From: an uncultured Pontibacter sp.
Lineage (GTDB): Bacteria > Bacteroidota > Bacteroidia > Cytophagales > Hymenobacteraceae
Assembly (NCBI RefSeq): GCF_947499215.1
Contig: NZ_CANMNI010000003.1
Coordinates: 124,001-188,000, forward strand
Direction of reading: 5' to 3'
Length of the DNA: 64,000 bases
A program made the position numbers and the translations under genes. This document shows positions 26,667-36,318 of the stretch, piece by piece (the stretch's first letter is position 1; every line of letters starts with the position of its first letter). Below the pieces are notes generated by a model. The model worked only from the letters and a program-made list of their open reading frames with translations, had not been told where the DNA came from and made no database searches.

Positions 26667-26740
26667 TGCACCCGAGAGGATTCGAACCCCTAACCCTCGG
26701 AGCCGAAATCCGATATTCTATCCAATTGAACTACGGGTGC
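26667..26740 (-). tRNA. tRNA-Arg (anticodon TCG)
   Basis: Minus strand: acceptor GCACCCG with 3' CGGGTGC and discriminator A, anticodon stem TCGGA/TCCGA with loop TTTCGGC (anticodon TCG, codon CGA), T-arm GGGGTTCGAATCCT. No encoded CCA. It marks the right edge of the AT-rich peptide locus. A TATTTTTG -7 box lies at 26752-26759 on the minus strand. Confidence 0.95.
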
Positions 26741-26932
26741 TTTCCGTGTTGCAAAAATAGGAACAATGCGCTAAAAAGGAAATTTTAGTATCAATAATTA
26801 TAATTCACAAAGGGGGCACAGAGCGGTATGAAAATAAGTAATGCTGTTAATTGCTTCATACCTAAAACAATACGAAGCCGTTCTGAGTTTATAAACAATA
26901 TTTTAAAACACTCAATTGAATCTCAGAAAGCT

Positions 26933-27349
26933 ATGGAGAAAGTATATACGGCAGAGGTAACTGCCACCGGCGGCCGTCGTGGCCATGTAACATCATCTGA
27001 CGGAGTAATCGATATGCCGCTCTCATTGCCAGAAGGCATAGGAGGGGAGAAGGGAAAGTCTAACCCCGAGCAATTGTTTGCAGCAGGGTATGCAGCCTGC
27101 TTCCAGAGCGCGCTACTATTGGTGGCCGGTAAGCAGCACATCCGGTTAAATCCCGAGTCTACTGTGAAAGCCCACGTGGATCTGCTTAAGTCGGAGGACG
27201 GTAAATACGGGTTGGGTGTGAAACTGGAGGTGCACCTGCAGGGGCTTGAAAAGGACAAAGCAAAAGAGCTCGTAGACGAAGCGCACGAGGTATGTCCTTA
27301 CTCTATCGGTACACGTGGCAATATCAAAGTAGAATTAGACATTGTATAA
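26933..27349 (+). CDS. ohr: Organic hydroperoxide resistance protein (Ohr/OsmC family)
   Basis: A 138-residue thiol peroxidase that reduces organic hydroperoxides. The reactive and resolving cysteines are in AAGYAACFQSAL and HEVCPYSIG, and the typical N-terminus MEKVYTAEVTATGGRRGHV begins directly at the chosen start. The frame continues upstream to 26828, but those 35 extra residues are not part of the family. Single gene, followed by a strong terminator shared with sucC. Confidence 0.93.
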   Translation: MEKVYTAEVTATGGRRGHVTSSDGVIDMPLSLPEGIGGEKGKSNPEQLFAAGYAACFQSALLLVAGKQHIRLNPESTVKAHVDLLKSEDGKYGLGVKLEVHLQGLEKDKAKELVDEAHEVCPYSIGTRGNIKVELDIV

Positions 27350-27388
27350 AATAGAAAGGGCTGCCAAATCTGGCAGCCCTTTCTATTT
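27349..27388. terminator. Bidirectional terminator between ohr and sucC
   Basis: 18-nt arms (27349-27366 and 27371-27388), perfectly complementary with loop AATC. The core is AAGGGCTGCCA/TGGCAGCCCTT. T-rich sequence follows on both strands. Confidence 0.95.
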
Positions 27389-27404
27389 TTTTATGTTGTT
27401 GGAA

Positions 27405-28607
27405 TTAAGCTCCTACTTCAGCTAAAACCTGCTTTACTTTATCAGCGGCTTCTTTCAGCGCTACGGCAGAATAAACTTTCAGGCCAGACTCGTCGATGAT
27501 GCGAGCACCTTCTTCAGCGTTTGTACCCTGTAGACGAACGATGATCGGAACTCGGATGTCACCGATGTTCTTGTAAGCCTCTACCACACCATTGGCAACA
27601 CGGTCGCAACGAACGATACCGCCGAAGATGTTGATAAGGATAGCCTTCACGTTCGGGTCCTTCAGGATGATGCGGAAACCAGCTTCAACCGTCTGCGCAT
27701 TTGCCCCACCCCCTACGTCGAGGAAGTTAGCAGGCTCACCGCCAGAAAGCTTGATGATATCCATCGTCGCCATCGCAAGACCGGCACCGTTTACCATACA
27801 GCCAACGTTACCGTCCAGCTTCACATAGTTCAGGTTAGACTGGCTCGCTTCAACCTCCAACGGATCTTCCTCTGAAAGGTCGCGCAGGGCAGCTAGGTTC
27901 TTGTGACGGAACAGTGCATTGTCGTCTAGGTCAACCTTCGCGTCAACGGCCAAGATTTTGTTATCAGATGTCTTGAGAACAGGGTTGATCTCGAACATGG
28001 AAGAGTCTGTTTCGATAAATGCCTTGTAGAGGTTAGAAACAAACTTCACCATTTCCTTGAAAGCTTCGCCTTCCAGACCGAATGCGAAAGCGATCTTACG
28101 GGCTTGGAAGCCTTGCAAACCTACCGCAGGGTCGATCCACTCTTTGATGATCTTCTCAGGAGTTTTCTCAGCCACTTCTTCGATGTCCATACCACCTTCA
28201 GTAGATGCCATGATCACGTTGCGGCCTTTGGCGCGGTCCAGCAGGATGCTTAGGTAGTACTCCTTCGGATCCGATTCGCCAGGGTAATATACGTCCTGCG
28301 CTACCAGTACTTTCTGTACCAGTTTGCCCTCAGGACCAGTTTGGTGCGTTACCAGTGTCATGCCCAGGATGTCGTTGGCGATTTGCTTCACCTGATCTAG
28401 GTTCTTCGCCAGCTTCACGCCACCGCCTTTACCACGGCCACCCGCATGAATTTGTGCTTTGATTACATGCCAGCCTGTACCGGTTTCCTCGGTCAGTTTC
28501 ATAGCCGCTTTTACAGCTTGGTCTGGCGTTTCCGCCACGATGCCTTCCTGTATGCGAACGCCGTAGCTTTTCAGAATCTCTTTAGCCTGATATTCGTGTA
28601 TGTTCAT
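27405..28607 (-). CDS. sucC: Succinate-CoA ligase (ADP-forming) beta subunit
   Basis: A 400-residue ATP-grasp subunit of succinyl-CoA synthetase, TCA cycle. The canonical N-terminus [33 protein letters not shown] in the nucleotide-binding lobe, [19 protein letters not shown] and the C-terminal [14 protein letters not shown] and [11 protein letters not shown] motifs are all present. Length matches family. sucD is not adjacent in this window. Note the poor TTTC version of a -7 box upstream (TACTTTCG). Confidence 0.97.
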   Translation of the reverse strand: MNIHEYQAKEILKSYGVRIQEGIVAETPDQAVKAAMKLTEETGTGWHVIKAQIHAGGRGKGGGVKLAKNLDQVKQIANDILGMTLVTHQTGPEGKLVQKVLVAQDVYYPGESDPKEYYLSILLDRAKGRNVIMASTEGGMDIEEVAEKTPEKIIKEWIDPAVGLQGFQARKIAFAFGLEGEAFKEMVKFVSNLYKAFIETDSSMFEINPVLKTSDNKILAVDAKVDLDDNALFRHKNLAALRDLSEEDPLEVEASQSNLNYVKLDGNVGCMVNGAGLAMATMDIIKLSGGEPANFLDVGGGANAQTVEAGFRIILKDPNVKAILINIFGGIVRCDRVANGVVEAYKNIGDIRVPIIVRLQGTNAEEGARIIDESGLKVYSAVALKEAADKVKQVLAEVGA

Positions 28608-28797
28608 GCTTTCAGTTTTAATGGACGCACGAAAGTAAGCCTTTATCGGCTTAAATTCAAGTAATCGGTTTTTAAAATATTAGTATCACACCCGCAAGGG
28701 AGGGCGTGCAACGAGGCGCTTTGCAACGATGTTTTTGCTTTTAGAGTAATGAGGAAGGTATATAGCTTCGGTCTATTATTTTCCTAAACAGCCCTTC

Positions 28798-29898
28798 ATG
28801 CAAGATATCTACACCTATACCCGCCGAATTGCACTGGCAGCATTTATTTTCTTTCTGGTGGCGGCGGCCTTTTACCTGATCATTCAGCTCACGCATTTTC
28901 TACTGCTGGTGTTCGCCGGTATACTGCTGGCTGTGCTTTTCACGAGCCTTTCAGAATGGTTGAGTGCTAAGACAGGCTTTGGGAGGGGACTCAGCCTAAC
29001 CATTGTGACAATATTGCTTTTTGGCATGCTGGTCGGCTTAGGCTTTATCGTGGCGCCAACTGTCGGGAATCAAGTCAATGAAATGAGTGATTCCATACCC
29101 CAAGCATGGGAGGATCTGAAAGAAAAGCTGCGGGAGACAACTTGGGGGCGGCAGGTGCTCCTAGAGGTGGAAAATGGGACGGGCAGGATGATACCGGAGT
29201 CCAAAGCCATCTTTTCGCGCGTCACGAATATGTTCACCTCCACACTGAGTATTCTTACTGATTTACTTATTGTTCTGATCACAGGCTTGTTTCTGGCTGC
29301 GAACCCGCTGCTCTACACCAAGGGTTTTGTGAAACTCTTTCCGGTCATGAGGCGCAATCGGGTATACGAGGTGCTCAGCCTATGCTACGACACCCTGCGG
29401 CAGTGGCTCTGGGGTATGTTTCTGGCCATGTGCCTCATTGGGGTGACAGTATGGTTGGGCTTTACAATCATAGGGCTGGAGTTGGCCTTGCTGATGGCGC
29501 TACTCGCTTTTTTCTTTGCTTTCATACCTAACATCGGACCTATCATAGCAGGGGTGCCGCCTATTTTGCTAGGCTTGCTGGACAGTCCGCAAATGGCGCT
29601 TCAGGTGATCGTGGTATACAGTGTCATCCAAGGTATAGAGGGCTATGTGCTAACACCGCTTATCTTCCAGAAAACGGTGGCGTTGCCTCCGGCGCTGCTG
29701 CTTTTCTTTCAAGTGCTGCTGGGCATAGTGCAGGGAGGCCTAGGGCTTTTTTTGGCGGCGCCACTGCTGGCAGTCGTCATGGTGATCGTGCGGGAAGTAT
29801 ACATCAAGGACGTACTCGAAGAGTCGGCATCGCCTGTACCGGATAATGTCGCTGGCGGCTCAGGTCGTGCTCCTGAAGTAGGTTCCGGCAAAGGCTGA
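28798..29898 (+). CDS. AI-2E family transporter (TqsA/PerM-like)
   Basis: A 366-residue inner-membrane protein of about eight helices. The N-terminal pairs are FIFFLVAAAFYLIIQLTHFL and LLVFAGILLAVLF. The central soluble stretch (VNEMSDSIPQAWEDLKEKL) and the C-terminal family signature (FIPNIGPIIAGVPPILLGLL, then QGIEGYVLTPLIFQ) follow. The family exports diverse small molecules or ions; AI-2 export is known for only some members, so substrate is open. The C-terminus has a short Gly/Ser-rich tail. Stand-alone gene. Confidence 0.92.
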   Translation: MQDIYTYTRRIALAAFIFFLVAAAFYLIIQLTHFLLLVFAGILLAVLFTSLSEWLSAKTGFGRGLSLTIVTILLFGMLVGLGFIVAPTVGNQVNEMSDSIPQAWEDLKEKLRETTWGRQVLLEVENGTGRMIPESKAIFSRVTNMFTSTLSILTDLLIVLITGLFLAANPLLYTKGFVKLFPVMRRNRVYEVLSLCYDTLRQWLWGMFLAMCLIGVTVWLGFTIIGLELALLMALLAFFFAFIPNIGPIIAGVPPILLGLLDSPQMALQVIVVYSVIQGIEGYVLTPLIFQKTVALPPALLLFFQVLLGIVQGGLGLFLAAPLLAVVMVIVREVYIKDVLEESASPVPDNVAGGSGRAPEVGSGKG

Positions 29899-29998
29899 AG
29901 CTAAATTTTGAAGAGCGGGTACCGTACTTATTCCTTTTGTTTTGTAGCTTTGGCAGACAGACATTGTATTTGAAGCCCACACTTATTATTGCCACATC

Positions 29999-30664
29999 GT
30001 GCTGCAGGTAGTTAACGTTCACAAGAAATACGGTTCACTGGAAGTGCTTAAAGGCATCGACCTGACCATCCATGCCGGAGAAGTTGTTTCTATTGTAGGT
30101 GCCTCAGGCGCCGGAAAAAGCACGCTGCTGCACATACTGGGCACGCTCGATTCGGCTGATACAGGCGATGTGCTTTTCGACGATAAGAATATCTCTCGCC
30201 TCAACGCTGCCGACCTCGCCCGTTTCCGGAACACGCACATCGGCTTCATTTTTCAGTTTCATAACCTACTGCCTGAGTTCACGGCACTCGAAAACGCCAG
30301 CCTGCCGGGCTTCTTGGCCGGACGCCCCGAAGTGGAAGTGACCGAGCGGGCCGCAGAACTGCTGAGTATGCTCAACCTGTCGCATCGCATGCACCACAAA
30401 CCCTCCGAAATGTCGGGCGGTGAGCAGCAGCGCACGGCTGTGGCTCGCGCCCTCATCAACTCACCGCGCATTATCTTCGCCGATGAGCCCAGCGGTAACC
30501 TCGACTCCAAAAACGCCCAAGAGCTGCACGAGATCTTTTTCAAGCTGCGCGATGAGTTCAACCAGACTTTCGTAATCGTGACCCACAACGAGCAGTTGGC
30601 TACTATGGCGGATCGTACCCTCGTCATGAAAGACGGCCTGATCGTGCAGGAGGTAAAGGCCTAA
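29999..30664 (+). CDS. lolD: LolD-like ABC transporter ATP-binding protein
   Basis: A 221-residue ATPase of the LolD/MacB-type group, which powers lipoprotein release from the inner membrane or mechanotransmission. Walker A is GASGAGKST (near 36-44), signature [16 protein letters not shown], Walker [14 protein letters not shown], switch HNEQLA. The start is GTG, since no ATG precedes the conserved [16 protein letters not shown] N-terminus. The partner permease (LolC/E) is not adjacent, as is frequent in Bacteroidota. Confidence 0.88.
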   Translation: MLQVVNVHKKYGSLEVLKGIDLTIHAGEVVSIVGASGAGKSTLLHILGTLDSADTGDVLFDDKNISRLNAADLARFRNTHIGFIFQFHNLLPEFTALENASLPGFLAGRPEVEVTERAAELLSMLNLSHRMHHKPSEMSGGEQQRTAVARALINSPRIIFADEPSGNLDSKNAQELHEIFFKLRDEFNQTFVIVTHNEQLATMADRTLVMKDGLIVQEVKA

Positions 30665-30987
30665 GCAAAGGCACTTTTCTTATTTTCCGAAGTTTTCCCG
30701 ACTACCTGACCGCTCAAGGTGCTCAGGCAATTGCCGCTTGCCCCAATAGTCCTATTGCGCTTTGTTAGCAGCCTTATCCTAATTGTACTTTTTTACGTAT
30801 TATATATCCCCCCTTTGCTATGATTGCGATAATTTGGCAGAATTCGGGGGAGAACGTATTTAGTTGAAAATAATTTATAACTAATTGATTTACAGTTAGT
30901 TATAATGCATATTTTTTTGACTTTTTTGCACCATTTGAGGAGCAGGTATGTTTGATATATATACTAAAACCATGAAAGCTAACGAAA
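30665..30987. other. Gap between lolD and the phage-like gene
   Basis: 323 bp without a gene. It contains an inverted repeat ATAACTAA/TTAGTTAT (30877-30884 and 30896-30903) of unknown role, possibly an operator, and the promoter described separately at 30925-30954. Otherwise AT-rich and unremarkable. Confidence 0.6.
30925..30954 (+). promoter_or_regulatory. Bacteroidota-type promoter for the phage-like gene
   Basis: TTTG (30925-30928), 18-nt spacer, TATGTTTG (30947-30954), matching both elements of the -33/-7 consensus. Confidence 0.65.
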
Positions 30988-31776
30988 ATGAGTCAAGTGA
31001 ATAAAGAGACAAAAGTGGAGAAGAAGCCGAAGGTCGAAAGCTATGATATAGCGAAGTCCGATGAGACGCTTCACTTAGCTATTGACCTAGCTAAGTTTAT
31101 AAAAGAGAATAGGTTATACCAAAATATACAAGGTAAAGAATACGTAAACGTTGAAGGCTGGCAGTACGCTGGTTCCCGACTGGGCATATTGCCGGTGGTG
31201 GAGCATGTGGTGAACATCAGCACCGACGACGAGATCAAATACCAAGCGAAGGTAAACCTATTGGACCTGCGCAGTCAGCAGGTGGTGGGTGCTGGCTTTG
31301 CGATCTGCTCTAACAAGGAGCAGGGCAAGAAGTACTACCAAGAGTTCGCGATTGCGTCTATGGCGCAGACCCGTGCCATTGGTAAGGCATACCGTAACAT
31401 CTTGGCTTGGATCATCAGGGCGGCTGGCTATGAGCCTACCCCGGTAGAGGAGATGGACTACGCAGGCAATGATTCGTCTGCCAAGCCAGCTGTTCCTACC
31501 GAGAAAAAGGCAACCATGAAAGCTGCTCCTGCCACAGCTGCTGCTGAAGCCGCAGCCGCGGATGCTGAGCCGGCGACAGCTGGCGTGCGTTACGCTTCTG
31601 CCAAGCAGAAAGAGGAAATCATCCGACTGCTGAACAGCCCGGTAATCACGCGTCAGGAAAAGACCAAGATGCTGCTTAACATCAACCGTTTTGATGAAGA
31701 GCGTGCCGCGCAGGCCATCGAGAAGCTGAAGAAGGTGATCGAAGACCGCGAGGATGGTCAGTCCGCCGCCGCTTAA
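30988..31776 (+). CDS. Phage-like single-strand DNA metabolism protein (uncertain)
   Basis: A 262-residue soluble protein. Residues about 20-155 form a compact domain with the segment ASMAQTRAIGKAYRNILAWI followed by AGYEPTPVEEM. The same kind of segment (AQTRA..KALRN..AGYE.TPAEEM) occurs in many phage- and plasmid-encoded proteins of replication or recombination gene sets. An Ala/Pro-rich linker (AAPATAAAEAAAADAEPATA) joins it to a helical C-terminal domain (SAKQKEEIIRLLNSP to KKVIEDRE). I cannot name the family with certainty. It sits in ordinary chromosome before recQ, with its own promoter and terminator, and shows no other prophage genes nearby. Confidence 0.6.
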   Translation: MSQVNKETKVEKKPKVESYDIAKSDETLHLAIDLAKFIKENRLYQNIQGKEYVNVEGWQYAGSRLGILPVVEHVVNISTDDEIKYQAKVNLLDLRSQQVVGAGFAICSNKEQGKKYYQEFAIASMAQTRAIGKAYRNILAWIIRAAGYEPTPVEEMDYAGNDSSAKPAVPTEKKATMKAAPATAAAEAAAADAEPATAGVRYASAKQKEEIIRLLNSPVITRQEKTKMLLNINRFDEERAAQAIEKLKKVIEDREDGQSAAA

Positions 31777-31799
31777 AAGCAAAATATACACCAGTGAAA

Positions 31800-31828
31800 G
31801 CCCGTCTCTTTTGAGGCGGGCTTTTTTT
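31800..31828 (+). terminator. Terminator before recQ
   Basis: Arms GCCCGTCTC (31800-31808) and GAGGCGGGC (31813-31821), loop TTTT, followed by seven T. Confidence 0.92.
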
Positions 31829-31871
31829 ATGCCCGCTATACCTTATCTTCGCCTTTGTAAAACTCACACCC

Positions 31872-33782
31872 TTGCAAGACATCCACCACATACTTAAAAC
31901 CTATTGGGGCTATGACCAATTCAGGCCCCTGCAGGAGGATATTATCCGGTCAGTGCTGGACGGTCAGGACACGCTGGCCCTGCTGCCGACGGGTGGGGGC
32001 AAGTCGATCTGCTTTCAAGTGCCGGCTATGGCCATGGAGGGTCTCTGTCTGGTGATCACACCGCTCATCGCCCTCATGAAAGACCAAGTGGAGCAGCTCA
32101 AAAAAAGGGGTATACCTGCCGTGGCCATCTTCTCGGGTATGAACCGTCGTGAGATCGATATTGCCATGGACAACTGCGTGTACGGCAACATCAAGTTTCT
32201 ATACCTGTCACCGGAGCGACTGCAGACAGAGTTGTTTCAGGAGCGGGTGAAGCGTATGAAAATCTCTCTGCTTGCCGTGGATGAGGCGCACTGTATCTCG
32301 CAATGGGGCTATGACTTCAGGCCACCGTACCTGCAACTGGCGGAGCTGCGCGAAACACTGCCCGATGTGCCCGTTCTCGCTCTGACAGCCACAGCCACCG
32401 AACAGGTGCGACAGGATATTCAGGAGAAGCTGGCTTTCAAAAAACAAAACGTATTCGTTAAGAGCTTTGCCCGGTCTAATCTGTCTTACTCCTGCCTTTA
32501 CACCGAGGACAAAGTCGGCCGCTTGCTCGAGATCCTGCAGCGCATGCCGGGGCAAGCTATCGTGTATGTGCGCAGCCGCCGGCAGACTGTGGAGCTGGCG
32601 CACTTTCTGCAAAGCCGCCGCATTGCCGCGGGAGCCTATCATGCCGGACTTAAGTTTGAAGAGCGCAACAAGGCGCAACAGGCTTGGATCGAGGACCGGG
32701 TGCGGGTCATCGTCGCGACGAACGCCTTTGGCATGGGCATTGACAAACCGGATGTGCGACTTGTGGTGCACTTGGACCTGCCGGAAAGCCTCGAGGCTTA
32801 CTACCAAGAGGCAGGTCGTGCCGGACGCGACGAGAAGTATGCCTACGCCACGCTGCTCTACGGCCCCAGCGACACCAAGGACCTGCTGCAGAAAGTAACT
32901 GAATCGCACCCATCGATAGAGTTGATTCGCAGGGTATACCAGTGCCTTGCCAATTACTACCAGATCGCGGTGGGAAGTGGCTTCATGGGCAGTTTTGATT
33001 TTGATCTGGCAGCTTTCGCCAAAAACTATAAGCTTAAAACACTAGAAACGCACCACGCTATCAAGCGGCTAGAGGGGGAAGGCTATGTGCAGCTCAACGA
33101 GGCCTATTACAGTCCGTCGCGGCTATACCTTTTGCTGGATAACATGGCCCTTTATGAGTTTCAGGTGGCCAATGCCGAGCACGACGCGCTTCTGCGCCTG
33201 ATTCTGCGCTTGTATGGGGGAGAGGCCTTCACCACTTTTGTTAAAGTTTCGGAGCGGAAACTGGCGGAATACCTTAAAAAGCCCGAGCAGGAGGTGCGTC
33301 GCAAACTGGAGTACCTGCACAAATTGCAGGTGCTGGTATACGAGCCTCAGCACGATGCCCCACAGCTTGTCTTTACGGCCACGCGACTGGATGCGGCCAA
33401 CCTTCCCCTCAACCATAAAAAGCTGGACCAGCTGCGCGAGCGGGCCAAGCAACAAGCCAAAGAGATGGCGCACTATGTCGAAACGGGAGACCGCTGCCGC
33501 ACCTCTTTGCTGCTCGAGTACTTCGGTGAGCTATTCGACAAGAGCTGCCGCATCTGTGACTATTGTCTAGCCCAGCGCAAGAAGGAGCGGGAAGGGCAGG
33601 AGCAACAGGCGCTGCGGCAAAAGCTGCTGACGCTGGTGCAGTCTCAGACGCTGCTCCCAAAAGAACTGGTGCAGCAGTTTGAGGCCAAGCACGCCGAAAC
33701 GGTGACCGAGTTGCTGCGCGAACTCGTTGATACCGGCCTGCTCAGGTATAGCGATAGCGGTAAGCTATACCCAGTGCCGTAA
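31872..33782 (+). CDS. recQ: ATP-dependent DNA helicase RecQ (no HRDC domain)
   Basis: A 636-residue SF2 helicase, 3'-5' polarity by family. The RecQ N-terminus (YWGYDQFRPLQEDIIRSVL), Walker A LPTGGGKSICFQ, DEAH box VDEAHCISQWGYDFRP, motif V/VI (ATNAFGMGIDKPDV, EAGRAGRD) and the zinc-binding RQC cysteines (GDRCRTSLLLEYF, SCRICDYC) are in order. The C-terminus is short and lacks an HRDC domain. The start is TTG: the conserved N-terminus begins there and no ATG precedes it. A second, longer RecQ with HRDC is common in this phylum, so this may be a specialised paralogue. Confidence 0.95.
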   Translation: MQDIHHILKTYWGYDQFRPLQEDIIRSVLDGQDTLALLPTGGGKSICFQVPAMAMEGLCLVITPLIALMKDQVEQLKKRGIPAVAIFSGMNRREIDIAMDNCVYGNIKFLYLSPERLQTELFQERVKRMKISLLAVDEAHCISQWGYDFRPPYLQLAELRETLPDVPVLALTATATEQVRQDIQEKLAFKKQNVFVKSFARSNLSYSCLYTEDKVGRLLEILQRMPGQAIVYVRSRRQTVELAHFLQSRRIAAGAYHAGLKFEERNKAQQAWIEDRVRVIVATNAFGMGIDKPDVRLVVHLDLPESLEAYYQEAGRAGRDEKYAYATLLYGPSDTKDLLQKVTESHPSIELIRRVYQCLANYYQIAVGSGFMGSFDFDLAAFAKNYKLKTLETHHAIKRLEGEGYVQLNEAYYSPSRLYLLLDNMALYEFQVANAEHDALLRLILRLYGGEAFTTFVKVSERKLAEYLKKPEQEVRRKLEYLHKLQVLVYEPQHDAPQLVFTATRLDAANLPLNHKKLDQLRERAKQQAKEMAHYVETGDRCRTSLLLEYFGELFDKSCRICDYCLAQRKKEREGQEQQALRQKLLTLVQSQTLLPKELVQQFEAKHAETVTELLRELVDTGLLRYSDSGKLYPVP

Positions 33783-33844
33783 GAGGTATAACCAAGTGCT
33801 GGTTCTGCGTATAGGAAACAAACGTCATCCAAAGCCCCACCGCC

Positions 33845-34837
33845 ATGAACGTCCTCTTTTTCAGCTCCAAGGTATACGACAGCACTTTTTTTAACAAGTG
33901 TAATGCCGAATTCGATCACAAACTCACCTATCTGGAAGTACCGCTCAATAAAAGTACCGCCGTGCTGGCAAAAGGCCACGAGGCGGTCTGCATATTTGTG
34001 AACGATGAGGCCAATGCGGAAGTGTTGCAGGAACTGGCAGATCAAGGCATCCGGTTAATTGCCTTGCGCTGTGCCGGCTTCAACAACGTAGACCTTGAGG
34101 CAGCCCAAAAATTTGGGATGAAAGTAGTACGCGTACCAGCCTATTCACCTCACTCCGTTGCCGAGCATACCTTAGCACTTATCCTGACGCTTAACCGCAA
34201 AACCCACCGCGCCTATAACCGGGTGAAAGAAGGAAATTTCGCCCTGAACGGACTGATGGGGTTCGACCTAAACGGTAAAACCGTGGGCTTGATCGGCTTG
34301 GGCAAAATCGGGCTGGTGACCGCTCAGATTCTGAAAGGCTTTGGCTGTCGCGTGTTGGGGTACGACATTCTCAAGCGGGATGAGTTTGATGAGATAGGCA
34401 TTGAATTTACGGACTTGAACAGGCTCTATGCCGAATCTGATATTGTATCACTGCACTGCCCCCTCACGCCGCAGACCCATCATATCATCAACAAGGAATC
34501 TATCGCTCGAATGAAAAAGGGCGTCATGCTCATCAATACTAGCCGGGGCGCGCTCGTGGATACAAAGTCGGTGATAGGAGCCTTGAAAAGTGGCCACATC
34601 AGCTATCTGGGAATTGATGTGTATGAGGAGGAGGCTGACCTTTTCTTCGAGGATCTGTCGGATCGGGTGATACAGGACGATGTGTTCATGCGCTTGCTCT
34701 CTTTCAATAATGTGCTCATCACGGGACATCAGGCTTTTCTCACAAGCAATGCGCTCGAAAGTATAGCCGCTGTCACGCTGCAGAACATCTCCGACTTTGA
34801 GCACGGACGTCAGCTGGAGAACGAAGTGAAAGCCTAG
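33845..34837 (+). CDS. ldhA: D-lactate dehydrogenase (D-2-hydroxyacid dehydrogenase family)
   Basis: A 330-residue NAD-dependent enzyme converting pyruvate and D-lactate. The nucleotide-binding motif is GLIGLGKIGLVTAQ, followed by YDI; substrate residues lie in RCAGFNNVDL and NTSRGALVDT, and the catalytic His in ITGHQAFLT. The FFEDLSDRVIQDD stretch is typical of D-LDH rather than of glycerate or phosphoglycerate dehydrogenases. A lactate permease gene starts 29 bp downstream in the same direction, which strongly supports a lactate role. Confidence 0.92.
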   Translation: MNVLFFSSKVYDSTFFNKCNAEFDHKLTYLEVPLNKSTAVLAKGHEAVCIFVNDEANAEVLQELADQGIRLIALRCAGFNNVDLEAAQKFGMKVVRVPAYSPHSVAEHTLALILTLNRKTHRAYNRVKEGNFALNGLMGFDLNGKTVGLIGLGKIGLVTAQILKGFGCRVLGYDILKRDEFDEIGIEFTDLNRLYAESDIVSLHCPLTPQTHHIINKESIARMKKGVMLINTSRGALVDTKSVIGALKSGHISYLGIDVYEEEADLFFEDLSDRVIQDDVFMRLLSFNNVLITGHQAFLTSNALESIAAVTLQNISDFEHGRQLENEVKA

Positions 34838-34866
34838 GAGTCCCGTCCTAAACGAAGCCTGCCGAG

Positions 34867-36318
34867 ATGTCCTACCTCCTTTCGCTGTTGCCGATTCTGC
34901 TGCTTATCGTATTGTCCCTAACACGCGGTGTAAAGGTGGCGGTACTGGTAGTGGCGGTGGTTACCGGTGTGCTTTTCTTCTATTGGGGAGCGGGCGTGCC
35001 GCATTTCTTTGGGGCCTTGGGTGTTTCGCTGCTTACCACTATCCAAATTCTCATGATCGTGCTGGGCGCCACTTTCCTCTACAACATCATGTCGCGCAAT
35101 GGGCTCATCACCCAGATCACGCACTCCCTCGATCAGCTGCACCCTTCCAAAGAGATCCGCTTTTTCCTGCTGGCGATCGGTCTGACCGCTTTTTTTGAGG
35201 GAGTGGCTGGTTTTGGGACGCCGGGCGCCATCGTGCCGCTCATCCTGATCGCGCTGGGATTTGAGGCGGTGCTCTCCATCGCGGTGGTGCTGCTTTTCGA
35301 TGGACTCTTCGCCATATTCGGGGCGGTGGGCACGCCTTTGCTTACCGGTCTGCAAATTCCGGTGGGGCTGTCCGACGAGGACACAAGACATGTTGCCCTC
35401 TTGGCAGCGGGTATGAGCGTGCTGGCTGGTCTGCTGATGCTGTGGTGGGTATTCCGTATGGTGTCTCGCAGTCATGGCGAATTGCAGCACCGAAGGCAGG
35501 TGCTGCTGCTATACCTGTTCATCGCCGTGCCCTTTTTGCTGTTGGCCTGGTTCGCAGCCGAACTGGCCACCGTGCTGGGCGCGCTCACCATGCTGGGGCT
35601 GTCGGTGCTATACCTGAAACAGAAGGGAGTAAAAGTCGACCTGAAGCCGTGGCTGCCCTATGCGGCTTTGGCCTTCCTACTGTTGTTGCCCCGCCTATCA
35701 GGTGGGCTCCGGGAGTGGATTGGCTGGGAGCTGGCTTTCGAGGATTTGTTCGGCACAGGTATACGGGCGACCATTCGTCCGATGGCTTCACCGCTTTTGC
35801 CTTTTGCGGTGGTGGGCTTGGGGGTGGCGCTCCTGCAGAAAAGTAAATCGCTATACCTTGCCGAACCGCTTAAAAAAATGCTGACCGTATTTGTCGTGCT
35901 GTTCCCATCCATCGCCATCGCCCAGCTCATGATTTACTCAGGTGTCACGCAGCCCTCCATGGTGCGCTATATCTCCGAAATGCTAAGCGGTTTGGGTGCT
36001 GCGTATGTTGTGTTTGCGCCTTTTGTAGGTATCATCGGGGCTTTCATTACGGGCAGCACTACTATCTCGAATGTGGTGTTTGGCGCCTCCCAGTTTGAGA
36101 CAGCCGTGGCGCTAGGTATAGACCCTGTTATACTGTTGGCCTTGCAACTGAGCGGGGCGGGCTTGGGCAATGCCGTCTGCCTATTTAATATCATAGCCGC
36201 CGCCTCCGTGGCCAATATCCAAAACTACAAAGCGATACTTTCTGCTAATATGATCCCCACCGTGCTTGCCGGTCTTCTGGTTGGTCTGCTTGGCTTTTTG
36301 CTGGTGGCAATCGCTTAA
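34867..36318 (+). CDS. lldP: L-lactate permease (LldP family)
   Basis: A 483-residue integral membrane protein with 12 or more helices and the family-typical stretches GATFLYNIMSRNGLI, FFEGVAGFGTPGAIVPLIL, FGAVGTPLLTGLQIPVGL, GVTQPSMVRYISEM and ITGSTTISNVVFGA. It takes up lactate (and often glycolate) with protons. It follows the D-lactate dehydrogenase by 29 bp and is probably co-transcribed, so the pair would handle lactate import or release together with its oxidation or formation. Confidence 0.93.
   Translation: MSYLLSLLPILLLIVLSLTRGVKVAVLVVAVVTGVLFFYWGAGVPHFFGALGVSLLTTIQILMIVLGATFLYNIMSRNGLITQITHSLDQLHPSKEIRFFLLAIGLTAFFEGVAGFGTPGAIVPLILIALGFEAVLSIAVVLLFDGLFAIFGAVGTPLLTGLQIPVGLSDEDTRHVALLAAGMSVLAGLLMLWWVFRMVSRSHGELQHRRQVLLLYLFIAVPFLLLAWFAAELATVLGALTMLGLSVLYLKQKGVKVDLKPWLPYAALAFLLLLPRLSGGLREWIGWELAFEDLFGTGIRATIRPMASPLLPFAVVGLGVALLQKSKSLYLAEPLKKMLTVFVVLFPSIAIAQLMIYSGVTQPSMVRYISEMLSGLGAAYVVFAPFVGIIGAFITGSTTISNVVFGASQFETAVALGIDPVILLALQLSGAGLGNAVCLFNIIAAASVANIQNYKAILSANMIPTVLAGLLVGLLGFLLVAIA

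Noticed and set aside
26667-26690. Possible attachment site: shared sequence between tRNA-Arg 3' part and tRNA-Pro
   Set aside because: The common GGATTCGAACCC stretch is the conserved T-arm found in most tRNAs, not an integration duplicate; no integrase is present.
26828-26932. N-terminal extension of Ohr
   Set aside because: 35 residues not present in the Ohr family; the start at 26933 gives the usual N-terminus.
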